Notes: generated from the letters alone by a model not told the origin. DNA of 64,000 nucleotides from Fonsecaea monophora (GCF_001642475.1 NW_019173935.1:496001-560000), one strand, 5' to 3'. Counted from the stretch's first letter, positions 10,004 through 23,500 are shown. Program-made: numbers and translations.

Positions 10004-13000
10004 ATGGAGGCAGATTGGGATGAGATCACTCGCATCGCAGTGCCTTCGTCGGGGCTGCATGCGATTCCCACTCCCGCCAGCGCGGTTACCTTTGATGATC
10101 TACAGGAACTTCTGTGGGTGGGCAACGATCAGGTAAGGGTGGCTCTTGGAACTATTGTTTACACCTCTCACCTTTGAGGCCAGGGCCGAGTCACCTCATT
10201 CTATGGTCCCGAATTGCAACGGTATGTTTCGGTCAAGGCTCATCTGGGAGAAGGACCGGTGAAGCAGCTCTTGGTCCATGAGAAGGGTATCCTTTCCATC
10301 TCGTCTTCCAGCATCCATTTCGTCACCCGCAGAGGCTTAACGCAATGGCACATCTCGCATCGCCTGATGACGGATCTCCGATGCATGGCTTTTGCTGCCA
10401 CCAACAATCTCGTCGTCGTCGCAGGATGCCAAAGCACCTTTTTCGTCATCGACATAGACAAGGGCCAAATTGTCTCCGAGCATCCTGCCCAGGCGAAGTA
10501 CACGATCTTGAGAAAAAGTCGCCATATATGTGCTGCAACTGATGACGGCAACGTGCATATTCTTAGTTTAACCGACTATCAACTCCTCAAGTCCTGGAAA
10601 GCCCACTCCAGCGCGGTCAATGATATGGATGCGCGCAACGACTTTCTTGTTACGTGTGGCTTCTCCGTCAGGCAACTGGGCGTGCCTATCGTCGACCCGT
10701 TGGCCAATGTCTACGATCTGAAGTCGCTCACATCCCTGCCTCCCATACCTTTTCATGCAGGTGCCGCATACGCCCGCTTACATCCGAAACTCCAAACCAC
10801 CAGCTTTGTCGCGTCCCAAACCGGGCAAATGCAGGTGGTGGATCTGATGAACCCTGTCAATGTCATGCTCAAGCAAGCAAACGTCCAGTTTATGCTGGGA
10901 ATGGAAATCGCCTCTTCGGGGGATGCCCTGGTGATCACTGATTCAAACGGATGGATATACCTTTGGGGGTCTCCCTCCAAAGTCCGCTTCAATAACATTA
11001 GCAAGGAAACAGAATTTGCAGATCCTCCTCCCCAGCAGATTCCTCATGTTGACTGGAATGACTCACCACTCAACACCATAGGCATGCCATACTACTCAGA
11101 ACCTCTACTGTCAGCCTGGCCAAGTCATATGGTATTTGAGGTTGGAGCGCCACCGGTGCCAATCGAGCCATCGTTGTTGTTTCACATGCAGACTGCCGAG
11201 ATGGGCCACTACGCTCCCAATCTGAATCCTCGAAAGCTTCTCCGATACCAGGTTGAAGATACCAGGATAGGTCACGTGCCGGCTTCAATCACTGCGCCCA
11301 AGTTTCTCAGCGAAAAGGCAAAAGAAGCTCCCGCCAATGGAAACAACAGGAAGCTCTCTGATGCCGCCGAAGGATTGGCCGGAGTTTCTCTCAGTGGCCG
11401 GGCGCAAACCGATGAGGAACGAATGCTCAAATATAGTAATGTCGAGATCAAGTACAGCAGATTCGGAGTTGACGACTTTGATTTTCGATATTACAACAAG
11501 ACCCCTTATTCGGGACTGGAAACGCACATTGCCAACTCGTTCATCAACTCACTATTACAGCTGTACAAATTTGTTCCTCTTATCCGCAATGTGGCCATCC
11601 AGCATGCTGCCACATCGTGCGTGGCAGCCCAGTGTCTTCTGTGCGAATTTGGGTTTCTCTTCGACATGCTGGAGAAAGCAAATGGTCAGAATTGCCAGGC
11701 GACCAATCTTCTGAGGGCTTTTGGAGCCTCTAGGGAAGCTGCGAACCTCAGCCTTTTCGAAAATCTGTCTTTGGCCAACGGTACGCCGCTCTCGACGACA
11801 ATCCAATCAGTGAATCGATTCTTCTTGAAGCAAATGGCACATGACTACGTCACAATGGCGACGAGTGGTGACGGTATTGAGGAGGTCATTGCAAGCAAAG
11901 CCTTTGAGGCCATTCGTTGCATGTATTGCAACAATGAGACAACCAAGCCTGCAAGCACCTATGTGCACGACCTTGTCTATCCCCAACTCGAACCAAAGCA
12001 CTCTATGAGATACATCAAGTTTTCGTCCATCTTAAAGACCACCATCGAACGAGAAGCTAAGAACCGAGGTTGGTGCAGTCGATGTCGAAGATATCAACAG
12101 TTGGCAATCCGAAAAACAGTTCGACAACTGCCTTTCGTGTTGATGATTAATGCGGCACTGGGAACTAACCCTGCGATGCGCGGAATTTGGGAGACCCCCG
12201 GTTGGCTCCCTTCCGAGATTGGCGTTATCGTACAGGATAGGAACGTGTACGTTTTCGAAGGTTCCGACCTAGCCTTGCATCAGCGAAACAAATCCCCGGG
12301 CCTGGTGATCTATGAGTTGGTGGGCTTCGTAGCCGAGATTGACACCAGTGAACGCCATCAACCTCACCTCGTCAGCATGGTGAACGTGGAGGTTTCCAGC
12401 AGTGGGCCCGAGGTCACCCCCAACCAGAAAGTATTTCCCAACTGGCATCTCTTCAACGACTTTTTGGTGTCTCCAGTCGATCCGAGAGAGGCCCTCCATT
12501 TCAACAAAGGGTGGAAAATGCCCAGCGTCCTTGCCTATCAAGTCAAGAATGCACACGGTAGACTTGATCACAACTGGAAACGAGGCATGGACACAACTTT
12601 ATTATACCAGCACTATAGCGTCAATGGTCTCTATCCTAAAGAGGGTTGTAAAATCCTCACGCCCGGAGAGCGCCCAGAGAAAGGGACTCCCATCGCGCTG
12701 GACACCGAATTCGTCGAATTGGAGAAAGCCGAGATCAATGTCAAGGCAGACGGAACACAAGAAACCATCCGGCCAGCGAAGTCTGGCCTTGCACGTGTTA
12801 GCGTGGTACGTGGGCAGGGTGAAGACGAAGGAGTCCCTTTTATTGACGACTACATCACCATCTACGAACCGATTGTCGACTACAAAACTCAGTATTCGGG
12901 CATCCGCCCGGGGGACCTCGATCCCCAAATATCAAATCACAACCTGGTGCCTCTAAAAGTGGCCTATAAAAAGCTATGGATTTTGCTTAACCTCGGCTGC

Positions 13001-13606
13001 ATCTTTGTTGGACACGGGTTGGCATCAGATTTTCGGAAGGCCAATATTCATGTCCCCAAGTCTCAAACAGTCGACACGCAATTTCTGTACCTCGCCCCTG
13101 GCAAGAACCGGCGGTTTTCACTGCGATATCTTGCGTGGGCAGTATTTAAGGAATACATCCAGGAAGAAACTACGCTGGATGAGGCGATGCAAACCGATGG
13201 GCATGACAGCATTGAAGACGCGCGCATGGCCTTACGCTTGTGGCGTAAATTTCAGGAGTACGAAGATGCGGGCGTCGCAGAGCAGATGATTGAGGACATC
13301 TACCGCAAAGGCACAAAATACGGCTGGAAACCTCCCCCACGCAGTATTGGTGGAACGTTAATGCCCATGGATGGTATTGGTACTGGAGCAGCAAACAGCG
13401 CTGTACAGAGTGGGAGAAACACCCCGGATTTGATGACTTTGCCTTCGTCTGTGGCGGGTACACCGTTGCCAACCTCGCCGCCTAAAGGGCCTGGAAGTGC
13501 CAGCGGCAGTAGTAGTTCACTTGGAGGAGCATTCAAGTTGAATGCTGCGGGGGCGGGGAGCTTTGTCCCCGGGAATGGGATCATCAAGGAAAGTCCGCTT
13601 CGCTAG
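10004..13606 (+). CDS. PAN2: PAN2, catalytic subunit of the PAN2-PAN3 poly(A) nuclease
   Basis: Two exons (10004-10132 and 10184-13606) give 1183 residues, the normal length. The protein trims mRNA poly(A) tails in the cytoplasm together with PAN3 and poly(A)-binding protein. In order: an N-terminal WD40 propeller (about 30-370), a PAN3-binding linker, a ubiquitin-hydrolase-like domain lacking the catalytic triad (about 480-840, starting near YNKTPYSGLE), and a C-terminal DEDD (RNase T/D-type) 3'-5' exonuclease. The DEDD residues are visible as D883 and E885 in LDTEF, D992 in GLASDF, and H1050 and D1055 in HDSIEDA. A Gly/Ser-rich tail follows. The start codon was chosen because the 43-residue first exon (MEADWDEITR) joins in frame at GTAAGG...CCAG, as in orthologues. 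Confidence 0.97.
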
Positions 13607-14502
13607 GAATGAAGCAAAGAAAGCGGCCTGGATTGGTGGAAATTGGTCACGGAGACTCGAGATAGTTGGAGAGATGTGGTGCTCTGGCATTCAAGTTGTT
13701 GCTCGCCGCCGTGCTTTTCTTGAAAATTCCACAAACAACCAATACAGTCCTTTGATCCTTCGGTCACTGCGCCTTTGGACGCCTGACTGAGTTCCGTCTT
13801 TCGTCACTCAGAGCAGTTTTATTCATAATTGATTCTTCATTCTTATGTCGGGGGTTGCATCTAAAGCTCGGTTGGTCACCAAGACACCCAAACCTCACGC
13901 CGCTTGTTTTATCTGCATGCTCTCTTCGTTGATATATAAAGAGAGCATTCGTGGCAGAGCCTCCTGGACCGTTGCCTGCCCTGACAACGGGTTTCATGAT
14001 TGGCGGACTTGAGTTTCCACTACCAGCACATCATAGGCCAAGTGCTTAAAGTAGTTTAGCGCGGGTCTATTTTCAGTTCAAGGCTGTAACTCAGCCTCAC
14101 TCAGATGATCAACGTAAACGTGTGAAACCGACAAGAAAGGCTAACTCAACCATGGCGTCGTCACCTTCTCTTGGAATTTACCCCGTGCTCGATTCTGATA
14201 TACTGGCCTTCTCTGTAACTTGTTCCTTGGTTGTGTGAATATCTTTCCACGCAGCTCTGTGTTACAGCTTCTCCAACATTTGTTTGTTGTGCCTGATACC
14301 ACTCGTGTTTCAGGAGCAATTGAACACTGAGCACGCCCGCCCGTTTTCCAGCACTGCCATTCGCAAATTTTGAAACGCACCGCCTCTGATCCGGCACACG
14401 GGGCGGCCTCGGCGGGCCACGACGTCTGCATTACCGTCTGCGACTGCTATATACGCTGTACCTCCCTCCGTCTGCCTCCCAGAGGCGACCCCCTGTTCTA
14501 TC
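13607..14502. other. intergenic region with TATA-like element
   Basis: Between PAN2 and the MARVEL-like gene, both on the plus strand. A TATATAAAGAG element lies at about 13933, far upstream of the next start. Nothing else convincing; the antisense frames are short. Confidence 0.4.
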
Positions 14503-15426
14503 ATGCCCTCCAAAATGAAGTCACGCCCGCAGGTCTACCCCCGACCGGCCTTCCATCTTATCCGCGCGATCGCGTTCATCAGTGCTGCGATTGTCAGTGG
14601 GATCTTGATATATTTCTGCATTCAGCTGCGTCACGATGGGTTTAAGTTGCCCTGGACGTTGATCATTGTACGTTATATCGACACTAGCGAGAAATAACAT
14701 GGCGCCCGGCCATTGGCAAAATTCAACGTTGATTGTACTGACTCTTGGACTTTCCAGGTGCTCGCCTCTTCCGTCCTCTCTCTGATCTCGCTCCTCCTCA
14801 CCTCGTTGGTGTACACCTGCTTCTTCCTCTCGCCTCTGTTGAACTTGATCCTCAACGTCACAATCTTCATCGTTTGGCTGGTCGGCTACTGTCTCTTGAC
14901 GTGGAACATGTACGGCACACTCGGCCACAGCTGCTCCCGGGCCAACTGGGCCTCTGACGATGGGATGATGATCTGTCGCATCTACAAGGCTCTGTATTCC
15001 TTTGAGGTGTTCGGGTTGCTTGCCCAGATCGCCCTGATTGTGTTGGATGTGCGGACTCGGCGCGCCGAGACCAAGCTCGGGAAGTACAACCAGATGGGCG
15101 CTGATGCTGCGCGAGGCGGCGCAGATGTGAAACTGGACGACCTGAACAGAAACTCGGCGGGGTCGGGACTGCTCAACCACCACGAGGCTGCCCAAGACGG
15201 ACTGCCCTACGGGATTGGAGACTACAACGCGCACGCGGCTCAAGATTCGAGATTGCGCTTGAGGGACCACGCCGCAGACTCGGACTACAATCACGGGTAT
15301 TCCGGACAGGTCAGGGTCGACGATTTCCATAACAACAACTCGACAGGCAATTTCGGGTACAATGCATATACGCCGCACACTGGCTATGGGAATGGCGGGT
15401 ACGGTTATGGGGCGCAGCAACGATGA
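14503..15426 (+). CDS. MARVEL-domain-like tetraspanning membrane protein
   Basis: Two exons (14503-14667 and 14758-15426) give 277 residues. Four hydrophobic segments are seen: RAIAFISAAIVSGILIYF (about 24-42), TLIIVLASSVLSLISLLLTS (about 52-75), ILNVTIFIVWLVGYCLLTW (about 83-105), and a last one ending LIVLDVRTRR (about 130-150). This is the MARVEL-type arrangement. A long hydrophilic cytoplasmic tail rich in Asp, Asn, Gly and Tyr follows, ending in a GYGNGGYGYG motif. Fungal MARVEL-like proteins sit in the plasma membrane or eisosomes and Golgi vesicles; the exact role is not readable. The intron falls inside the second membrane segment. Confidence 0.75.
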
Positions 15427-16043
15427 AAGAGCATATGTGAGGAACAAGATCACAAAGATCACAGCGAGAAATTTTGTTATAATTCATAAAATTTGAGAAC
15501 GTCTTGTACGGTTTCATGTCCCTCGTTTGGGTGGGTGGATGGGCTTCGTAGCATCGCAAGCATGGCGTGAATGGTGGCGGGACCATTTGCATCAGGATCA
15601 GGATCAGGATCAGGGTGTCTTCTCTGATGGAAGGGACTGCATATAACAAACAGTATGTAACGAATGTTACCGACATGACTGACCCGCGCATCTCGCAGCT
15701 TTGGCTCGTCTCATTACTGCTCGGTTAGGTAGTCCTCTTCCAAGATCTATCAGCCAAGGTAAAGAAAGTGTAAGTGTGGTTCGACTTACAACTTAGGAGG
15801 GACTCGGTATGTTTGGCAAGTGTTGGTGCTCCAAAGACCTTTTCCAACCCTGAATGAGCCTTTCCTCTCCTCTCCTCTCCCGCCGAAGACCCCGGGAATA
15901 AAGTCTTGTTCGTTCATGTTGACGCCAATCCAGATTCAATGGCGACCAACCAGTCCCTTTCAATAGTAATGGACTCGGTACATTCGTACGGAATCTCCAA
16001 GTCTCTTTGTCTGTGTCTTGCCTCCCATCTAGCCATCCCTTGC
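15427..16043. other. convergent 3' intergenic region
   Basis: Lies between two convergent genes. It contains an ATCAGG hexamer repeat and a GTAC-based palindromic stretch near 15975. No coding character. Confidence 0.45.
15591..15614. repeat. four tandem ATCAGG units
   Basis: Perfect fourfold hexamer repeat in the 3' flank of the MARVEL-like gene, a simple-sequence repeat. Confidence 0.8.
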
Positions 16044-17086
16044 CTACGTTCCCTCCTCCCCTTTGCCCTCGCCCTCGCCCTCAACCTCGCTGCGTTTCCT
16101 CTTCCCACCCCAAACATCACTTCCACTCACCTTGCCCGACATCGAGAACAAAGCGTCCAGTTTCTGCTGGCCCCTTTCAGTCCCCTTTTCCACTTTTACC
16201 CTCTCGCCGGCCAGAACGGGCGGGAGGCCCTGCACCCTGCGCTTCGCGTCTTCGAGCAGCTCGATCTCCCGCTCGCGCTGGGCCTTGACCGTCGGCACGG
16301 ACCACGACGTGGAATTGACGTTCTTGTGCGCGAGCTTGTACTTGGACCCGACGAGGTGGGTTGTGTACGTGTTTGCGTCGGTTTTCTTGACGTGCTAGAC
16401 TCATCCAATTGAAACCGTGACATCCTCATAGTTAGCTGCGTGTTGCTCCGCTAGTGACATAATGATGTACTCCATGTCAAAGGATAGGGTAAGAGGGGAG
16501 GGCAATCCCGAACCTGATGAGCAACTATCAGCCAATGATACTCTGTGCCCACCGGCGCACCGCTCCCCTTGGGAGCGTTTCGCGCCCGTCGCTTGGTCGT
16601 CTCGTAGTCGATTTTCCAGAGGTCCGGCTCGACTTTGGTTTCTTTCCAGACTCCCTGGTCGTAGTTCCACGTGTGTGAGCCGCCAATGGCCATGCCCGTG
16701 TATATCTGGCCGTGGAAGGATTTTAGGGCGTTGAAGCCGCCCCCCTGTCGTTTGCCGCTTATGTGTCCACTCCGCTTGGAGCGGGTGACACCTCCATCAT
16801 CGGCATCATCATATGGGACTTGTTCTTCCTCGAATATTGCGCGGTCGACGGGGTCGGTGGGATCAATGTCGTCAAACGTGGGTGCTTCGCTGGCGTTGCT
16901 GGTTGAGTCAATGTGGACTTCATCGCTCTCCGCAGCGACCACGGTGTGTTCCTCTCCTCCATCTTTCATCTTGGCGCTAATGTCAGGTTTTCCCTCGAAA
17001 GGAGAAGTATTCACGATGGGCGGAGGCGGTTCAGCGGCCACTGATGAGTCGGTTGCTGTCTTTCTCCTCTTTGGACGGCGAGGCAT
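16044..17086 (-). CDS. conserved ascomycete protein of unknown function, probably nuclear
   Basis: Two exons, 17086-16514 and 16394-16044, give 307 residues. The N-terminus (MPRRPKRRKT) is a likely nuclear localisation signal, and a second basic cluster GKRKRS lies near the acidic C-terminus. After an acidic, disordered stretch the centre carries a compact domain with GSHTWNYDQG, a VEPDLWKI segment, GTEYHWLIVAHQ and KTDANTYTTHL that continues through the intron, as expected for one conserved fold. I do not recognise a named family. The donor is GTTCGG, unusual, but the join restores an uninterrupted domain. An in-frame Met twelve codons upstream (17122) is less likely because the NLS-bearing Met has the cleaner start. 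Confidence 0.7.
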
Positions 17087-18066
17087 TTTCCTCCCTCTTC
17101 TGGTGTGACGTGACAGAAACACAATACTGCTGATGTGTATGCGAATGGTAAAGGAAGGATATAGTACTTACAAGAAAGGTATGCCAGTATGTATCCTAGC
17201 ATAAATGATGTCGATTGTCATGAGATCCAACCATTATGTACCGCAGCCTCCTTGTTTCCAGGTCGAATGACGTCAGGTGTTCTCGCTGGTCTCTCCAGAC
17301 AATTGTCCAAGAGAAGATTGTAAGAGATAGGAGGTGATGACAGGAAACGGGTGCTTGCTTTACATCTATTTGTTTAGATGCTGATTCTCGCCTAGTTGAG
17401 GATGTGTCTGCCATATCGGGGACTACCTAGACAACGCGCCTGTGAAATAATACCTAGTGTTCGAGTCCACGCTTTGTACCTGTCGTGCGTCCCCGCGCGA
17501 TCTTCACCTTTATTTACAGACCATTCAACCCCTGAAACCCTGGTTATAGGGTTTGGACAAATCCCATCGTTGCTTCAAGTCGTCGACGTCAACACCCTGA
17601 GAAAGGAAAGCGTGGAGGTTGTCAAATGTGTAGGCTGCGGGGGTCAAGGTTTCCCAGCCGCAACAGCGTCGCCTGCGCCCCGGATAATATCCAACGAATT
17701 TTCTTACCCTCCACATGCCCTCAAACGCCTTGTCTGCGCCCTCGAATTGTTCATTTTAGCCAACCACTATTGGTGCACCCAGACTAGGAAGCCTAGTGAG
17801 GCCCCCCTCTTTCCCCCGGTCCGGCCAAGTCGAATTTCAGACTTCGGCTTCAACACACCGCGGGCCATGGGGCCCTGTGACCTGCATGGGAACCGTGGAA
17901 CCAGATTTTCGAGGCAAACCCCACACCCGTTAGCGAGCACCATGCCTGTCGGTCACCCTCTTGATTTCCAAACTGCGGCTGTCAAAGGGCTGGCACACCT
18001 CTCCATTCATCTTCATTTCCTGTCGGCCAGGTTTTTGTCCAAGATTATGTCTAGCAACGGCAGGAC
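17087..18066. other. bidirectional promoter region
   Basis: Separates the unknown nuclear-type gene (minus) from the regulator-like gene (plus). A 230-codon plus-strand frame overlaps it but lacks an ATG at its start and has no coding character. Confidence 0.4.
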
Positions 18067-19928
18067 ATGCACAAGGCGCAAGCCGTGACCCCTCGGCCAG
18101 ATCCCAGCGCTGGAATCACAGCCTCGAGCCCTGTCTCCTCCTCCTCCGCCTCTGCCTCCGCCACCAAGACCTTTCAGTTCGTCACCGCAAACCCCTCCAC
18201 CGACGCCGAACGCTCGCGCAACAAGACCCTCGTTCGCTCCAATGCTTCCAACTACCACTGGCGGCGGGTCAAGAAATCCACCGATGGCGCCTCAAGTCGG
18301 CCGGTAGCAGCAAGACGTCGTTCTTCAATCCGCAGCCAGGTCAGGCCTACCAAGAGGGTCCTCGCTCCCGCGACTCCTCAGACCATAGGGTCTTCCTCGA
18401 CAGATAGCGATGATAGGACACCTAAAAGTGAAGATGAGGCAACCGACTTCGCTACAGAGTCGCCGGTGCCAGCAGGAGAACTGGTCTCGATTTCCAGCGC
18501 CAGCCTGTCGAGCTTGCTGGTCTCTGGCCACCATGACCCGTTTGAAACATACCCATCCGACTTACCCAAGGAGTTTGTGAGCCCTGTGCTCGATCAAGGT
18601 ATGTGCTGGGCCGTTTGGAGTAGAGTCAAACAGATGAGACTGACTGTGGCGGTCAGTGAATAGCTTCCTGTGTATAATGTTCCCGCCCGAGAACGGGCAG
18701 ACGCTCAGTCCACACTCGGAGAAATGGCTTAAGATGACCTTCCGCGATCGAAGCCTCTTTCACGCCTCGTTATTTTGTCAACTTACACGCAATCGCATTT
18801 TCCGCTTGTCCCCCGCCCAATCACCGGAACAGATGCAATGCTACACCGAAACCATTCGAGGTGTGCACCAGAAGTTTGCCGATGCTTCGGTAAGTTGCGA
18901 GGATGAAAATATCCTGGCTGTATACGCCCTCTCCTATCACGGAGAGCCTCGAGTCCATCTTGCCGGTCCGGTACCATCCCAAGGTCCACTGACCACGTTG
19001 CAACTCCTTCATCTGTATGGGGGTCGCCTACATACTGTCGGTGTGCACCTGCAAGGTCTGGCCAAAATGTTGGATCTTCGCGGAGGTCTTTCGAAAATCA
19101 GGCTGCCCGGGCTAGCGCAAGCTATTTCTTTGTAAGTCGTCGTCCTCCTTTCCCCGTGAACCTGTAGCCTGACACTGACTCCGCAAATATAGCGGAGATA
19201 TCATCCTCGCCAGCCAGACTCTCACAAGACCCCTGCTGTCGTACGCGATGATGTATGACGATGTCATTGGATCTTTGAATGCCTCGTCGAGAAAAACCCA
19301 TCCGCTGGTCGGCCTCGGCCGAGGATTTCGCGTCCTCCCAGAGATTCTCGGGCACGAGATGTCCGAGAAACTCCTCGTCGTTCTGAAGTGGATCATCCAG
19401 TACACCTTCGCCGTGGACGACCGTGTCAAGGGGAGGCCCGAGGCCCAGCATCTGGGCTTCATCGCGAATGAGAGAAACTTTGTACAGCACAGCCTGCTGT
19501 TCCTGACGCCGCTGCCCGACGAGCTCCAGGACGAGCACCCCCTACTCCGTCTCGCGCGGCTGGGCACGCTCGTCTATAACCTGCTTGTGGTGTTTCCGCT
19601 GCCCGCGATCGCCGCGCCCTTCCACCGCCTGGCTCGCGACATCCAGAAGCAGTTGCTCGACCCGTCGCTCCGACCGTGGTGGAACGAGGCGTCGGACCTG
19701 GTCCTCTGGGCCGCGACCATGGGCGCCATCGCCGCCATCGGATCCCCCGACCGCCGGTGGTACCGCACCATGTTGGACGACCTGACCCGCCACATGGACA
19801 TTGCCAACTGGTCGACCATGCGCGATCGCCTCGGCATGTTCCTGTGGTACAGCTACACCAACGACTCGGACGGCTTCCGGCTGTGGACCGAGATCGAGGA
19901 GTCGAATCTCTTCCGTCTCCCTAAATAA
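18067..19928 (+). CDS. fungal transcription-factor-like protein without a zinc cluster
   Basis: Three exons (18067-18598, 18657-19131, 19193-19928) give 580 residues. The N-terminus has the short basic motif found in the zinc-cluster-free branch of fungal regulators: FQFVTAN, then TLVRSNASNYHWRRVKK at about 36-70. A Ser/Pro-rich linker follows, then an all-helical region of about 400 residues resembling the Fungal_trans_2-type middle homology region, with LYGGRLHTVGVHLQGL and MLDLRGGL as the recognisable stretch. No CysX2CysX6 cluster is present in any frame upstream. Members are usually annotated as putative transcription factors, though DNA binding is unproven without the cluster. The target is unknown. 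Confidence 0.7.
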
Positions 19929-20566
19929 TATAAGATAACATGATAACAAACACACGGCGCGATGAGGCACCGAAGGTACCTAGTAATATCAAAACACAGC
20001 GAGGATTGGACAAGTGGGAAAGGGAAAAGGAAGAAGGGGGTTAAAAGGGGACCCAGAATCTTTGGTACAGGGATATTGTGAGTGTCAATGTCAATGTCAA
20101 AACGTTGGTGTCAATGCGAGGGAGCGCGGGTTGGGATGATTTACGACATCTTGAGTTCATAGCTCTCAAGACTTTTATTGATCATAACAAGTCGTCCTTT
20201 GCGTAAGACATGAATGACTCTGTGAACGCGTGCGGGCAAGGTTCACTCAACCTTTTCGGGAGGACTTTTCTGGAGGAGAACGTCTTGTTCATTTTGCGTC
20301 TTCTGAGTGGTCTCGATATATCTATCCGTCGGACACTCTTTGGTTACCCATCTTGTAAACCAGGGGAAGCCATTCCCGTCCCCCTTGAACATTGACTCGC
20401 TTGAAACTCGCTCCCAAGAGAAAACCTCGTCGCAGAACTCGTAGCACGTATTCATACACACATAATCGTATTCAGAGTTAGGAACGAAATCAGGACACTC
20501 TCCGTCAAAAGGGATGCCCTCCTTGAGCCTTTGGGTAGCAATCAGTCCCCAAATTGGCTGCCTTCA
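19929..20566. other. convergent 3' intergenic region
   Basis: Between the 3' ends of the regulator-like gene and the phytochrome gene. Contains a short TGTCAA repeat near 20085. No coding character. Confidence 0.45.
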
Positions 20567-23500
20567 TCATGTGCTTTCATTGTCTGGGACAAGAGTTGCC
20601 TTCGAAGGTGGCGATTGCTCGGCCGAAGTGGTTCTGGTCATGTTGAATTCACTTTGTTCTGATTGCTTAGTTGGCGTCTCCCCGCTCGGCTTGGTGTTGA
20701 TACCAAAAGGATCTTGATGCTCGTCCCGAGGCGAGAACCACCCTCCTCTTTCCCATTTGCCCGGCTCATAGACACACTCATTCCGAGCTTCCTGGTCGAC
20801 AATGCCTTTCAACAGCAGATCCACTCGCTTGAAGTCCACTGGTTTCAATATCCACCCGTCAAAGCCTATTTGCACATATTTGTCGTGCTCCTTTTCGGTC
20901 AAAGAAGCAGAGACCGCGAAGATAGGGATTCGTCCATTGCCACCAGCTTTACTGGAAAGACACGACTTGCCGTAGGTTTTTTCGAACGATCGAATCATCT
21001 TCGTGGAGCTGAATCCGTCCACGATGGGCATTTGAAGATCCATAAGAATGGCATCGAACGAAGCAGGCTGTTCTCCGTGTGCCGAAGAACACTCTTCACC
21101 ATTCACTGTCATATGAACTGCATGTCCAAGCTTTTCTAGACGTTTCCTCATTATTTTGCTGTTGATAGGGTCGTCCTCCGCAACCAAGACCGAGAAGTTA
21201 TCGGACGATGTGACCTTTGGCGTTTCAGTCGTATCAGATCGTGTACCTACCGACTCCGGCTCTTCGAAGAGAACCCTGGGCCCAGATAGCGACCCGCTGG
21301 GCTGTTCAGGATGGTTATCAGGAACTCGGACAGGCCGCAGTGGGGTTCCAGAGTCCTTTATCCTTTCCGATCCTCCTGTTCGGGAGAACACAGACTTCAG
21401 CTCTCTCGGAGAAGGAAGACTTCTAGTTTTGGGAGTGTTCGAAAAGGCCTCAGCCAACTCTCGAGAAATGCGACGTGACTCTTTGGTGCTAGGACTAGCA
21501 CTGCTGCTCGGCTTTTCAGCCAAATGCAGAGGCTGCTGAATAGCATCAATAAGTCTGTCGGCGTCACTCCTTTGGCTTGCCTCGCTTTTGAGACTCGGAG
21601 CACTTTTTCCGCTCTTGAGACTTGCCAGGCTGTTCATACTGCCCGCACTTTCTCTGCGAATAAAGGGAGGCGGCTCAGGGGTTCTTGGAGGATTCTTGTA
21701 AATCAAGGTGACCTCGCCTTCACGCGGCCCGGAAGATGTGGAGGGTCGAGATGTGGCCTCCGAAGATCGTGGAAGGTTTTCTGATGGGGCTGCCTCTGAC
21801 GCTTCATTTTCAAAGTTTAGAACAATGACAAACCGAGATCCCTTTCCTTCTTCCGTCTTCACTCGCAACTGTCCATTCATATTCCGAATGGTGCGTGCAA
21901 CAACAGCAAGACCTAGACCAAGGGTGATGTTTTCCGACTGGGTTTTATCGATGAATTTATCACTCGTCATTGCGGTAGGGCTCGGCAGATCCTCTTCGTA
22001 GGAAACTTCTTCAAGTTCTCTAAACAACGCGTCGACTTTGCTCTGAGACATCCCTATTCCGGAATCCTCGACAACAACTTCGATCTCAGTCTTGCCTTGC
22101 ACTTGAGGAGTTGATAAGATGTGTGCTTCCACAATGACACTCCCTTCTCTTGTGTGTTGTATTGCGTTCGCGATGAGGTTTGATACCACCTGTCGAACTC
22201 TTTGATGGTCGCCAATGACCCGTTGCGGCAGCTCGGCCTGGATCATAACCTTGTACTGTAAATTCTTTCGCTTGGCATCGCCGATGAAAGGATCAGTGGC
22301 GTCTTTCAAAGTGTTCAAGAGGTTGAACGGCTCGTCTTTAACCAGAGTTTGACCACCCTCTGTTTTCGTAAGGTCCAGGAGATCGTTGATGACATATACC
22401 AACGATTTCGAGGCGGAATGGGACCTAGCCAAATTCTCTCGTGTGTCCTGGTCCAGCTGACCTTCGAGCGCAATTTCCAAGTAGTTGATGATTGCATTCA
22501 ATGGGGTACGGACCTCATGCGCGGAATTGGCAAGCAGAAGACGAGTCAGCTGGCTGTTTTGGAGGGCTGCCTCTTTCTGACGCCAGACCTCGATGAACTT
22601 GCCGTAGACAAGGCATAAGACCGACGCTGTCTCTATCTCTTCGTCTGTCCAGTCTCGACATCGGCCAACGATGGTCTCGCTCCACGCTTTGAAGCTCGTT
22701 CTGGGTTCAAGATAGCCTTCCGTCCCTTCCCTGACAAATTTTTCGTAGGGATTGCCGGCCCATTTAACTTCTTGTAATACGCCTTTACGGAAAAAGGAAA
22801 TAAAGTCATTCCCACCAGTCGACAAAGGGACGAAAAGGACACCAGCCAGGAATTTCCAGCCTGGTTCGTATCGCAAATCAGGAAAATCGTTGCTGATGTC
22901 CTGCGAGCAGAAAACTGAGCTCATCCCTCTCATTCGGAGGTATTCGACCATAGCAAGGACCTCTTGCAGATGACCCCGGGGGTTTCCCAAAATCTTCGTC
23001 TCATCCCTAATAGAAAGTGCACCGACGTCGGCGTCGAACAATTTCAATAGGTCGTCAGAGGAGGCCACGATGTATCCCGATGGGTTCGTGGCGGTGGAGG
23101 AGGTATTGATAAGTTTACGAGCCTGCAATCTAGAAGCGTAGGAAAGACGCTCCACGTTGCGAGAGGCAGTGTCGCCGACTAGCCGACACATTTTGCGGAT
23201 GGGAAATGACACCCTCATCCCCTTGCTTCCATACGAATGGCAAGAGATCAGTCCCCACAGTTCATTGAAGGCGTTTATCGATATTGACATAGATGACCGA
23301 ACGCCCATGTTGGCGAGGTATTTGATGTGGATCGGAGACATCGCACGAAGGTTCGCATGCGTCATGTCGAGAGGTTTCTCAAGGTCTTCCACAGTTCTGC
23401 ATACGAGTCGGGAAGTTTCCTGATCACGATCATAGAGCAAGCGGACTTTGTTGATCTTGTACAAGTCTCGTGCTTGTTTGGGTATGTCGGATGCGGGAAA

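Noticed and set aside
17396..18088. 230-codon plus-strand open frame upstream of the regulator-like gene
   Set aside because: Does not begin with ATG, has no recognisable motif, and runs into the real start at 18067 in another frame.
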